A DNA stretch of 64,000 bases from Lachnospiraceae bacterium UBA4364. Its GTDB lineage: Bacteria > Bacillota > Clostridia > Lachnospirales > Lachnospiraceae. Where the stretch lies: positions 34,122-98,121 of the forward strand of contig DGSK01000029.1 of NCBI GenBank assembly GCA_002393955.1, read 5' to 3'. Below are positions 18,404 to 26,823 of this stretch, piece by piece. The position numbers were made by a program, and so were the translations under genes. Position 1 is the first letter of the stretch. Every line of letters begins with the position of its first letter. The notes under the pieces were generated by a model, which saw only the letters and a program-made list of their open reading frames with translations, did no database searches and was not told where the DNA came from.

Positions 18404-19981
18404 ATGGATAAAGATAAAACAAATGGAACGATAAAAAGGTTAATACCGCTTATACTATTTGTGGCAGCCTTTGTTGTTTACTGCTGTTTTTATATATTCA
18501 ATATCGATGATATTCTGGATTCTGATATTTCGAGTGAAATGGTTTTGGGTGAATTGTTAAGCAAAGAGCATGGCATCATTTCGCCTAATTGGTTTTACAG
18601 TACGGAAATCAGGGTGTTAAATAACCAGATTGTCTTCAGTATACTTCTTACATTGTTTCATAGCTATCATATTGCCAGAGTATTGTCAGGAATTATTTTG
18701 GTGATGATAATGGTGGGGTGTTATTATTATTTCTGCAGGTGTGCTGAGATAGAATCTACATTCGCAATCACAGCAATTTTTCTGGTTGTCCCCTTTTCGT
18801 TTGAGTATATGCAATTTGTTTTGTGTGGGTTGTATTATATTCCTCATATTTCAATTTGTTTTTTAGGATTAGGGATGCTGCTTAGGAGTAGGAAACTGTA
18901 TGAAAAGGGAAATTATGTCAGATATTGGGTTTTGATGGCTGTAATGACGGTATTTGCCTTTATTGCAGGTTTGGGTGGCCCAAGGCAGATAGTTATTTTG
19001 TATGCACCATTGATACTTGTTTCGATATATGTCAGCATAAGAAAATGGAAAATTGAATATTTGGGTGGAGTCGTTTCGTTTATAGGCGCTGCTGCAGGAT
19101 ACCTTGTGAATTCTCTGATACTAAATGATATATATCCATGTACGAAATGGGGAAGTAAGGAGTTTACGCGCTTTTCTGCTAAAAATATAGATACGGTTAT
19201 AGGAGGTATTTTATCGGTTTTTAGCTATCGTGAGGGAAAGATTTCTTTATCGACGGTAAGCAGAAACGGGTTTTGTTTTGTTGTAGTACTGGCTTTATTA
19301 TTGTATTTTTACAGATTCATAAAGAAGAAAATGGAATATACGGAACAGGAACGTATTACTGCTCTCTTTTTTGGTTTTTCAATTGCAATATATATGTTCC
19401 TTTACACTTGTACTGACATGTGGTATGAAGATCGATACATGCTGTTGGTTTTTTTCAGTGCAATTCCCATCTTTGCTTTTTTTCTTAAAAATCAGGTTGA
19501 AGGGAAAAAAGACATTAAGCATAAGCTGTTTGTCCTGATAATATATGCAGCTTTGATAGTTGATGCGGCAGATGTGTATAAAGAATTCATAAAAACTGAT
19601 AAGACAAGTGATATAAAAGAAATGGTTTCTGTACTTGAGGATCAGGAATATCATGCGGGATATGCAACATTCTGGGACGGAAACGCCAATGTTATAGTGG
19701 AATTGTCCAATGGTGATATAGAAATGTATCACTGGGAAGATACGTATGAGCTTGAGAATCCGGATGATTTATGGAAATGGCTGCAGGATCGGCGCCATGT
19801 TACAGAGTATCCGAAGGGAAAGGTGTTCATTTCTCTGACAAGGGACGAATTTGATGCGTCATACTTTAATGGTAAAGTATCCGATGAGGATATGATCTTC
19901 GAAAATGATACCTATTTGGTCTATGGATATGCTTCACACGAAGAGATGTACAGAAAGCTTGGCGTTGTGTTGCCGGAGTAG
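18404..19981 (+). CDS. Polytopic membrane protein, GT-C-like, with C-terminal soluble domain
   Basis: About 525 residues with some eleven membrane helices up to residue 400, then a soluble tail of about 120 residues. The first outside loop (DDILDSDISSEMVLGELL) is acidic and ends near FYSTEIRVLNNQIVF, the position where GT-C transferases keep their catalytic Asp/Glu, but I cannot confirm a named family. It may use a polyprenyl-phosphate sugar to modify a glycan outside the membrane. ATG 18404 is preferred because GGAGG sits five bases upstream; ATG 18392 overlaps that site. The second YidC-LtaS-like fusion follows after twelve bases. Confidence 0.65.
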   Translation: MDKDKTNGTIKRLIPLILFVAAFVVYCCFYIFNIDDILDSDISSEMVLGELLSKEHGIISPNWFYSTEIRVLNNQIVFSILLTLFHSYHIARVLSGIILVMIMVGCYYYFCRCAEIESTFAITAIFLVVPFSFEYMQFVLCGLYYIPHISICFLGLGMLLRSRKLYEKGNYVRYWVLMAVMTVFAFIAGLGGPRQIVILYAPLILVSIYVSIRKWKIEYLGGVVSFIGAAAGYLVNSLILNDIYPCTKWGSKEFTRFSAKNIDTVIGGILSVFSYREGKISLSTVSRNGFCFVVVLALLLYFYRFIKKKMEYTEQERITALFFGFSIAIYMFLYTCTDMWYEDRYMLLVFFSAIPIFAFFLKNQVEGKKDIKHKLFVLIIYAALIVDAADVYKEFIKTDKTSDIKEMVSVLEDQEYHAGYATFWDGNANVIVELSNGDIEMYHWEDTYELENPDDLWKWLQDRRHVTEYPKGKVFISLTRDEFDASYFNGKVSDEDMIFENDTYLVYGYASHEEMYRKLGVVLPE

Positions 19982-19993
19982 TAATTATAGAAA

Positions 19994-22711
19994 ATGATTC
20001 TTTATGACATTTTTATAAAGCCAATAGAGTACTTAATAGAAGTTGTTTTTATGATTATGTACAGCTTTCTTGGTAATGTTGGGTTAGCTGTTATTGCAGT
20101 CAGCATATTGGTCAGCACACTGGTACTGCCGCTTTACAATAAAGCTGAGCGTGTTCAGGAGACAGAACGTCAGCGTCAGAAAAAAATGGCTCCGAGGGTT
20201 GCACAGATTAAGAAAGCCTTCTCGGGGGATGAGAGAATGATGATTCTGTCTGCTTACTATACTGAAATGAAGTATAGCCAGCTTTCTTCAATTAAGGGTA
20301 TGGCACCATTGTTGTTGCAAATTCCATTTTTCCTTGCGGCATATCATTTTCTGTCCAATATAAATCTGGGACAGGTATCAAGTTTTGGCCCTATTACTGA
20401 TCTGATGCATGCAGATGGTATCCTTCATATCGGAAAGTTTTCAATAAATGTTCTACCTGTTTTGATGACTGTCATTAATATGGTATCTTCCGCAATTTAT
20501 ACAAAAGGATTGACATTCAGGGAAAAAATACAGCCTTATGTTACTGCTCTTATATTTTTGGTGCTTTTGTATAATAGTCCGGCGTTGCTTGTATTGTATT
20601 GGACTATGAACAATATATATTCTTTATGTAAAAATATTGCAGAGAAATATATGAAACATCCGGGGTATGCCATTACTGCTCTGTATGGTATTCTTGCGAC
20701 AGCCTTTATGGTATATACAATTGGAAGCGGCAAGGTTATGGAAGCTCTTGCGGGCAAGGATGATGAGATAATCCTATATTTTGCCGGATTTATCATTCTG
20801 TGTGCAGTGGCACTTGGAGGGACTGGTAAGGTCGGAAAATTTGAATATATGAAGACTAAAGATGAAGATGGCAGAGGCGGATTGATGCTTTTGCTGCTTG
20901 AAGAGTTTATTCTTTCTTTGCTCATGGCGGGGATTCCGCAACTTTTACTGATTGAAGCTTCGCCGATGGAGTTTTTAGTAGCATATAAGGGTATTACCCC
21001 TCTTTATTATGTGCTTATTGCATTTTACACAGCGGCTGGAACTTGTTATGTCTGGATAAGTATAGCATATTATTTTTCTTCGCCCAAAGGATGGAGGGTA
21101 CTTACGAATGTTCTGTTTGTAATTATAATTGTGTTTACTATAAATCTGTTTTTTTTCAGGGCACAGACAGGTACTATTACCACTGACCTTCTGTGTATGA
21201 TGCCTCCCTATTTTGAACGTCATGTTCAAATAATAAATCTCTTGGTACTGTGTGCGTGTTCGATTCCTGCATACATTATAGTGAAAAAAAATCCGGGAGT
21301 TGTAAGGAAGGTACTCATGGTAATGGCGCTCAGCCTGTTTATTGCGGCGTCGGCATATGGAATAAAGATACAGCGCGCTGTGAATAAGAGTAACATTGAA
21401 TTTAAGACAACCGATTCATCAGATGAAGTGACAGCGGAAATTCCTTTTAGCAGAGACGGAAAGAATGTAGTGGTTATCATGCTGGACAGGTTTGTAGGAG
21501 CATATGTGCCTTTTATTATGGATGAGAAACCTGAACTTATGAATAAATTTGCAGGATTTACATTTTATCCTAATACAGTATCTCCAGGTTTTTATACAAA
21601 TTTCGGTGCACCATCTTTATATGGTGGTTATGAGTATACTCCGGAAGCAATGAATGACAGGGATGATATGCTGCTGGCTGATAAGAATGATGAGGCGCTG
21701 AGAGTCATGCCGGTAATCTTTGATAACGAAGGGTATGTGGTTAATGTGGCGGATCTTCCGTATATTCATTATGGGGAACCTGGCGATCCCCTTTATAAGG
21801 ATTATCCGGGCATTACATATCACGAATACTCGGGTAACATTCCTTTTGGGTTTGATGAGTCATTGTTTCGAAAAAACAGAGAGAGAAAATTTTTCTTTTA
21901 TGGCCTGATGAAGCTTGTGCCGGCATCTTTTCAGGATGAGATATATGATCGGGGCAAGTATTTAAGTGGGAGTAGAGTCCTGGAATGCGGTGGGATGTCG
22001 TTTTATAATGAGTATACCGTACTGGATCATCTCGGAGAGTTGAGTTATACCGTCGATAAAGAGAATTGTTTTTTCCTGTTGTGCAATGATACTCCCCATG
22101 AGCCGGCGTTGCTAAGTCTTCCGGATTATGAAGTGACTTCTCCGGATCCGGAGACACTCAGGAACGCGTTATTTAATGAAAGAACTGTTGGAGAACGTAC
22201 TCTACATTTTGATTCTGATAATATGGAATACAGCTTGGGATCATATCATTCTGCAATGATTACACTATTGGAGCTGGGAGAGTGGTTTGATAAATTGCGT
22301 ACATGGGGGGTTTATGACAATACCCGAATAATATTAGTGTCTGACCACGGTAGGGAGCTTAATAATTTTACAGACCTAATGATGGATAATGGTGTAGATG
22401 CTGAGGGTGTGAATGCTCTTCTTATGGTAAAAGATTTTGATGGTGAGGGGTTTATGGTTGATAATTCGTTTATGACTATTGCGGATACGCCTGCTTTGGC
22501 GACAGAAGGTATTAGTGAGGAGATTGTGTTGAATCCCTTTACCGGCAATGCAATCAACATGGATGGAAAGAAAAATGGTATATTAGTATTGAAGAGTGAC
22601 ATCTATAATGTGTCAGAGAATAACGGAAATACTTTTATTTCAAGTGATAATAGGTGGTTTAGGGTTAAAGATAACTTTGCTGATGAGGAAAATTGGGAAG
22701 AGTTGCCATAA
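19994..22711 (+). CDS. YidC/Oxa1-like domain fused to LTA-synthase-like phosphotransferase, copy 2
   Basis: 905 residues, paralogous to the protein at 14120 over its whole length. The YidC part has GLAVIAVSILVSTLVLPLY, in which Ser41 replaces the groove arginine, then LLLQIPFFLAAYHFLSN and SPALLVLYWTMNNIYSLCK. A longer middle section carries about six membrane helices. The extracytoplasmic catalytic domain has D498 (VIMLDRFVG), T535 (FYTNFGAPSLYGGYEY), H702 (NDTPHEP) and D784-H785 (VSDHGRE). All residues expected for two-metal phosphotransfer in LtaS/EptA-type enzymes are kept. The substrate is unknown; a glycerophosphate or phosphoethanolamine donor lipid is plausible. It is the last gene of the cassette; unrelated proteins follow. 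Confidence 0.8.
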   Translation: MILYDIFIKPIEYLIEVVFMIMYSFLGNVGLAVIAVSILVSTLVLPLYNKAERVQETERQRQKKMAPRVAQIKKAFSGDERMMILSAYYTEMKYSQLSSIKGMAPLLLQIPFFLAAYHFLSNINLGQVSSFGPITDLMHADGILHIGKFSINVLPVLMTVINMVSSAIYTKGLTFREKIQPYVTALIFLVLLYNSPALLVLYWTMNNIYSLCKNIAEKYMKHPGYAITALYGILATAFMVYTIGSGKVMEALAGKDDEIILYFAGFIILCAVALGGTGKVGKFEYMKTKDEDGRGGLMLLLLEEFILSLLMAGIPQLLLIEASPMEFLVAYKGITPLYYVLIAFYTAAGTCYVWISIAYYFSSPKGWRVLTNVLFVIIIVFTINLFFFRAQTGTITTDLLCMMPPYFERHVQIINLLVLCACSIPAYIIVKKNPGVVRKVLMVMALSLFIAASAYGIKIQRAVNKSNIEFKTTDSSDEVTAEIPFSRDGKNVVVIMLDRFVGAYVPFIMDEKPELMNKFAGFTFYPNTVSPGFYTNFGAPSLYGGYEYTPEAMNDRDDMLLADKNDEALRVMPVIFDNEGYVVNVADLPYIHYGEPGDPLYKDYPGITYHEYSGNIPFGFDESLFRKNRERKFFFYGLMKLVPASFQDEIYDRGKYLSGSRVLECGGMSFYNEYTVLDHLGELSYTVDKENCFFLLCNDTPHEPALLSLPDYEVTSPDPETLRNALFNERTVGERTLHFDSDNMEYSLGSYHSAMITLLELGEWFDKLRTWGVYDNTRIILVSDHGRELNNFTDLMMDNGVDAEGVNALLMVKDFDGEGFMVDNSFMTIADTPALATEGISEEIVLNPFTGNAINMDGKKNGILVLKSDIYNVSENNGNTFISSDNRWFRVKDNFADEENWEELP

Positions 22712-22793
22712 AAGCGGGTTTGATATTCGTATCTGTTATAGAATTGGTAAAAACGCTGTAATGAATATAGTAGCTAAATAATGGGGAGAGAAA

Positions 22794-23825
22794 ATGGATA
22801 ACCAGAATATGAACAACGGGAACATGCAGGAGCAGACTGCCGCACAGTCAGAATATATCCCGGTACAGAATTCCTATCAGCCGAATGCCGGGCAGACCGG
22901 TTCATACGGCAGCAATGCCTATATTCCGGCATCTCCGCAGAGTACTCATAATATCGACAGTGTAGTGTCGGAATTAAAGAAGCAGAAGGGCATAATGATT
23001 GCCACACTCGTGATCAATGCGCTTATTCTGATCGTGTTTGCGGCTATTACTACAGTGATGTTCATAAGGGTTGATATGGTCACTGAGGAGATGGCAGCAG
23101 ATCTGGCTGACTGTGAGGAGAGTATCTGCAAGCAGGGGCGCACGGTGAGTGCCATAAGTAACGGTATGGAGACTATTGTTGAGTACATAAATGATGAATA
23201 TTCATATAACGATCCCTATTACGAGGATCCCTATCCTATTTATCCGTTCATACAGGAGGACAAGCCTGTAATATACCTTTATCCCGAAAACGAGACCGAT
23301 GTGGAAGTAAGGCTTAAATTAAACGATGGTGAGATGCTTTGCACTTACCCTGATCCCGTGATGGATGGTGATGAATATGTCTGGAACATGCATGCGCTTC
23401 CCGATGGTACCCTTTATGATGCTGATGGGACTGAGTATTCGTACATCTTCTGGGAGGCTTCCAGCTATGCTGAGCCTGATTTCTCTGAAGGTTACTGTGT
23501 AAAAGGGGAGGACACTGCCGAATTCCTGCGAACTACACTTGCTGAGATAGGACTGACACCCGCTGAATACAACGAGTTTATCGTATACTGGCTGCCTAAG
23601 ATGCAGGACAATGAGTACAATCTGATATCTTTCCAGGCTGAAAACTACGACGAATCCTGCCCTTTGGAGATTACCGCTGCTGACGGTGAGACGGCGGATG
23701 TGCTCCGGGTCATGATGGCATGGCAGGCAGTGGATGAGTATGTTGAGATAGAGCCGCAAAGCTTCGATGGATTCGAAAGAAACGGCTTCTCTGTAGTGGA
23801 ATGGGGCGGAGAAGAAGTGAAGTGA
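22794..23825 (+). CDS. Single-pass membrane protein with C-terminal KPVIYLYP-type domain, copy 1
   Basis: 343 residues. Residues 1-60 are Q/N/Y/P/S-rich and probably disordered (SEYIPVQNSYQPN). A single hydrophobic segment around residues 63-89 follows KKQKGIMIA, giving N-in/C-out topology by the positive-inside rule. A short linker rich in D, Y and P precedes the C-terminal 185-residue domain that starts KPVIYLYPENETDVEVRL and ends GFSVVEWGGEE. I have seen this KPVIYLYP domain in clostridial proteins without known function, so I give no function. GGGGAGAG precedes the ATG. A second copy follows after 80 bases; the shared ATTGGTAAAAACG upstream of both supports duplication of the whole unit. 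Confidence 0.8.
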   Translation: MDNQNMNNGNMQEQTAAQSEYIPVQNSYQPNAGQTGSYGSNAYIPASPQSTHNIDSVVSELKKQKGIMIATLVINALILIVFAAITTVMFIRVDMVTEEMAADLADCEESICKQGRTVSAISNGMETIVEYINDEYSYNDPYYEDPYPIYPFIQEDKPVIYLYPENETDVEVRLKLNDGEMLCTYPDPVMDGDEYVWNMHALPDGTLYDADGTEYSYIFWEASSYAEPDFSEGYCVKGEDTAEFLRTTLAEIGLTPAEYNEFIVYWLPKMQDNEYNLISFQAENYDESCPLEITAADGETADVLRVMMAWQAVDEYVEIEPQSFDGFERNGFSVVEWGGEEVK

Positions 23826-23904
23826 TCTGTTAAGATGTTGAGAGGGAAGTTTTAGGTAATAGATTTATTTACAGCGGATTGGTAAAAACGGGAGGGGAGC
23901 GGAA

Positions 23905-24948
23905 ATGGACAATCAGAATATCAATATGGGAAATCAGTCGGAGTATATTCCGGTACAGAATGCATATCAGCCGGCTTCATATCAGGAAGGATCATATACC
24001 GAAAATGCTTACCGGGGCAATGCCTATGTGCCTGCACAGACGCAGAGTACCCACACTGTGGACAGTGTGGTGTCTGAATTAAAGAAGCAGAAAGGCATTA
24101 TGATAGCTGCACTTATAATCAATGCGCTGCTTCTGATGGCTTTTGCCGGTATCACGACAGTAATGTTCATAAGGCTGGATATGGTGACGGAAGAGATGGC
24201 GGCTGATCTGGCTGACTGTGAGGAGAGTATCTGCAAGCAGGGGCGTACGGTGAGTGCCATAAGCAATGGAATGGAGTCTGTTGTTGACTACATAAACGAT
24301 GAGTATTCCTACAATGATCCCTATTACGATCCGTACGTTGATTACGACTATGATCCTTACTATGATCAGTATCCTGCGGCTGAGAAGCCTGTGATCTATA
24401 TCTATCCTGAGAATGAGACTGATGTGGAAGTAAGGCTTAGGTTAAACGAAGGCGAGATGCTCTGCACATATCCTGATCCTGAGACGGACGGTGACGAATT
24501 TGTATGGAATATGCATGCGCTTCCCGACGGTACTCTTTATGATGCTGACGGGACGGAGTATTCATATCTTTTCTGGGAGGCTTCATGTTATGCAGACCCT
24601 GATTTTTCACGGGGGTTCTGTGTAAAGGGTGAGGATACTGCTGAATTCCTCCGTACCACGCTTGCCGATATCGGTCTTACACCGGAGGAGTACAACGAAT
24701 TCATAGTCTACTGGCTGCCCAGAATGCAGGATAACGAATACAATCTGATCTCTTTCCAGACTGACAACTATGATGAGTCCTGCCCGCTGGAGGTCACTGC
24801 CTCTGATGGAGAGGTGGCAGATGTGCTCCGCGTCATGATGGCATGGCAGGCTGCAGACGAATATGTTGAGATCGAGCCCCAAAGCTTCGACGGATTCGAA
24901 AGAACCGGCTTTTCAGTAGTAGAGTGGGGTGGGGAAGAAGTGAAGTGA
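23905..24948 (+). CDS. Single-pass membrane protein with C-terminal KPVIYLYP-type domain, copy 2
   Basis: 347 residues. By eye it is nearly collinear with the protein at 22794: same disordered start, same membrane segment, identical stretch DMVTEEMAADLADCEESICK after the membrane, and the same C-terminal domain. The linker is longer and more repetitive (DPYYDPYVDYDYDPYYDQYP). Differences are spread over the sequence and many are synonymous, so the duplication is not recent. The ribosome binding site GGGAGGGGAG lies close to the ATG. Function unknown; possible roles include an envelope sensor or anchor, but nothing in the sequence shows this. Confidence 0.8.
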   Translation: MDNQNINMGNQSEYIPVQNAYQPASYQEGSYTENAYRGNAYVPAQTQSTHTVDSVVSELKKQKGIMIAALIINALLLMAFAGITTVMFIRLDMVTEEMAADLADCEESICKQGRTVSAISNGMESVVDYINDEYSYNDPYYDPYVDYDYDPYYDQYPAAEKPVIYIYPENETDVEVRLRLNEGEMLCTYPDPETDGDEFVWNMHALPDGTLYDADGTEYSYLFWEASCYADPDFSRGFCVKGEDTAEFLRTTLADIGLTPEEYNEFIVYWLPRMQDNEYNLISFQTDNYDESCPLEVTASDGEVADVLRVMMAWQAADEYVEIEPQSFDGFERTGFSVVEWGGEEVK

Positions 24949-24962
24949 ATGTTTTCCAGCTA

Positions 24963-24990
24963 TTGAGAAATAGCTACTTTATGTTAAAAT
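24963..24990 (+). promoter_or_regulatory. Putative promoter of the toxin-antitoxin pair
   Basis: TTGAGA and TAAAAT are separated by 16 bases with a TGT extended -10 element. It overlaps a small hairpin (7-bp stem, 24958-24975) that may help end transcription from the upstream gene. A palindrome lies 20 bases downstream, before the antitoxin start. Confidence 0.45.
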
Positions 24991-25009
24991 ATAGTCAAGA
25001 AGATCAATA

Positions 25010-25024
25010 TGGTCAATGTGACCA
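25010..25024 (+). promoter_or_regulatory. Candidate antitoxin operator (palindrome)
   Basis: TGGTCA-ATG-TGACCA is a perfect 6+6 inverted repeat located between the putative promoter and the antitoxin gene. Phd/YefM-family antitoxins bind short palindromes in this position to repress their own operon, so autoregulation here is a reasonable inference. Confidence 0.5.
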
Positions 25025-25062
25025 ATAGGATATACTGAAAAAGGGAAAGGGGGAACAAAATT

Positions 25063-25308
25063 ATGCAGGTTAATGTTGCTGAAGCAAAAAAAGATTTGTC
25101 CAGGCTGATAAGGCTTGTGGAAACAAACAAGGAGTCTGTCATAACAGTAGCCAGAAATGGTAACCCTGTAGTAAAGATTGTTCCGATTGATAGTCCTCCT
25201 GCTTCAAATAGGATTGGCATAGCAAAGGGGAAGTTTAAGGCCCCTGATGATTTTGATGCTAACAATGAAGAAGTATACGAGATGCTGACAGGGGGATCTC
25301 TTCTATGA
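25063..25308 (+). CDS. Phd/YefM-family antitoxin
   Basis: 81 residues. The N-terminal part MQVNVAEAKKDLSRLIRLVE, followed by ESVITVARNGNPVVKIVPI, is the typical Phd/YefM DNA-binding and dimerisation fold (VxxAKxxLSxLI, then ITRxGxPVAxL). The C-terminal 30 residues would wrap around the toxin. It is expected to neutralise the PIN toxin encoded by the overlapping next gene and to repress the operon through the palindrome at 25010-25024. The length is normal for the family, and an A/G-rich ribosome binding region precedes the ATG. Confidence 0.88.
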   Translation: MQVNVAEAKKDLSRLIRLVETNKESVITVARNGNPVVKIVPIDSPPASNRIGIAKGKFKAPDDFDANNEEVYEMLTGGSLL

Positions 25309-25709
25309 ACATTCTGTTGGATACACACATTGCTATTTGGGCTATGGTTGATGACAACAGGCTTAATCAAAAGGCGCGTGACCTGATACTTGATTCGGGG
25401 AATAATATTTATTATAGTTCATTGTCTGTTTTAGAAGTAAATCTTAAAACAAAGAGCAGGCATAATAATCTGACTTTTAGTACGGAAGAATTTAATGATA
25501 TGTGTCTTAATTCAGGTTATATCCATTTGCCTTTGAAGGCTGAGCATATTATTGGGGCGAACTGTTTGGAATGGATTGGGGAGGGCATGGAACATCAGGA
25601 TCCTTTTGACAGGATGCTTCTTGCTCAGGCTATAGAAGAAAAAATGCATTTTATGACGAGTGATTCTAAAATACCAAATTTTAAACAGCGTTGTGTAATA
25701 TCTGTTTGA
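25305..25709 (+). CDS. PIN-domain (VapC-type) toxin
   Basis: 134 residues. The acidic PIN-domain residues are present: Asp6 in NILLDTHIAIW, a Glu in SVLEVNLK, an Asp in DPFDRMLLAQA and an Asp in MTSDSKI. PIN toxins are Mg2+-dependent ribonucleases, often cutting tRNA or rRNA. The ATG overlaps the antitoxin stop by four bases (ATGA), the usual coupling in these operons. The pair sits between the KPVIYLYP-type proteins and the phosphoribosyltransferase and shows no link to glycan synthesis; it looks like a small inserted module. Confidence 0.88.
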   Translation: MNILLDTHIAIWAMVDDNRLNQKARDLILDSGNNIYYSSLSVLEVNLKTKSRHNNLTFSTEEFNDMCLNSGYIHLPLKAEHIIGANCLEWIGEGMEHQDPFDRMLLAQAIEEKMHFMTSDSKIPNFKQRCVISV

Positions 25710-25735
25710 TAACGCAATTTATGTAAATGACCACA

Positions 25736-25765
25736 TTGGACGATTATGGTAAAATATGCTATAGT
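25736..25765 (+). promoter_or_regulatory. Putative promoter of the phosphoribosyltransferase gene
   Basis: TTGGAC and TATAGT are separated by 18 bases with a TGC extended -10 element. It lies between the toxin stop and the gene at 25845, giving a leader of about 75 bases. Confidence 0.45.
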
Positions 25766-25844
25766 TATAATCACGAGACGGCATAGAATGTCCGGTACGC
25801 ATGTTATCAGGACAGGCTTATGGCAAAATAATGAATGGGGGTAA

Positions 25845-26492
25845 ATGATTATGCAGGATTACAAGAAGATTGATTATTCGAAAAACAAGGATGTGGTACT
25901 CCGCTACATTCCGGGGCATTTCATCACGCCGAATTCACACGTTAATTACTATATGGATCTGAGTGACATGAAGTCCAGGCAGCGTGAGGCCAGGGCTACT
26001 GGTGAGGAGCTTGCGGAGTTCTATAACTATTCGGATGTTATTGACACCATACTCTGCCTTAACAGCATGGAGATTGTGGGTGCATATATGGCAAATAAGC
26101 TGACCAAGGCCGGCATCATATCGGCTAACCGTCATCAGACCATGTATATCACCGCACCTGAGTATAATAACAGCGGCCAGATGATGTTCCGTGAAAACAC
26201 TCAGCACATGATCAAGAATAAGAAGGTTCTGATACTGATTGATACGGCTACGACCGGTGAAACGCTGAAGAGTGCCATCCGTTCCATCAGGTATTATGGT
26301 GGTGAGACTATCGGTATTTCAGCAATATATTCCGTGGCCAACCAGCTGGATGGTTATCCGATCCGTGCTCTTTATTCCAATGCTGATCTTCCGGACTACT
26401 GCAGCTATCCTCAGGATAACTGTCCGCTGTGCAAGAGCGGAGCACCTGTGGATGCCATCTGTAACGGTTTCGGATATTCCACACTGAAATAG
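25845..26492 (+). CDS. Orotate-phosphoribosyltransferase-like protein
   Basis: 215 residues. The PRPP-binding signature appears as VLILIDTATTGETLKSAI around residues 128-145, the place of the VDDxxTTGxT loop of type I phosphoribosyltransferases, although the second acidic residue is replaced by Thr-Ala. An N-terminal helical region and a C-terminal CSYPQDNCPLCKSG segment are also seen. It could be an orotate or purine phosphoribosyltransferase relative or a regulatory member; the altered loop makes the enzymatic call uncertain. It has its own promoter and a strong terminator after it, so it is a single-gene unit. Confidence 0.7.
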   Translation: MIMQDYKKIDYSKNKDVVLRYIPGHFITPNSHVNYYMDLSDMKSRQREARATGEELAEFYNYSDVIDTILCLNSMEIVGAYMANKLTKAGIISANRHQTMYITAPEYNNSGQMMFRENTQHMIKNKKVLILIDTATTGETLKSAIRSIRYYGGETIGISAIYSVANQLDGYPIRALYSNADLPDYCSYPQDNCPLCKSGAPVDAICNGFGYSTLK

Positions 26493-26565
26493 GATTCCGG
26501 CAGCAGGAGACATTGGTTTGTCCTGATGAACAGGATAAGGGGGCAGATTATTAACTGGATTTATG

Positions 26566-26598
26566 GCGGTACACGGTTATGCCGGTGTACCGCTTTTT
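26566..26598 (+). terminator. Rho-independent terminator after the phosphoribosyltransferase gene
   Basis: GCGGTACAC and GTGTACCGC form a perfect 9-bp stem with a ten-base loop, followed by TTTTT. It lies 74 bases after the stop at 26492, in a 331-base gap that also holds a promoter for the next operon. Confidence 0.8.
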
Positions 26599-26668
26599 GC
26601 TTGAATAATATCACTTTTAGATATATGGCGTGTCACGGGATCAGGCACGGGATCATCCCTTGTTTTAT

Positions 26669-26697
26669 TTGATTTTAGGGCGCTTTTATCGTATAAT
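26669..26697 (+). promoter_or_regulatory. Putative sigma-A promoter of the second ABC transporter operon
   Basis: TTGATT and a perfect TATAAT are separated by 17 bases. The expected start lies about 120 bases before the ATG at 26824. The remaining part of the gap between terminator and gene shows no reading frame of note. Confidence 0.6.
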
Positions 26698-26823
26698 ACA
26701 AAAGTGTATGCCATATTATGTAAACGATAGATGATATGTTGTCTGGGACTATGAATCCGGCCGGTCAATGATCCGGATGGTTACAGATTTATTTGCATTA
26801 TAGGGAATTAGGAAATACATCGG

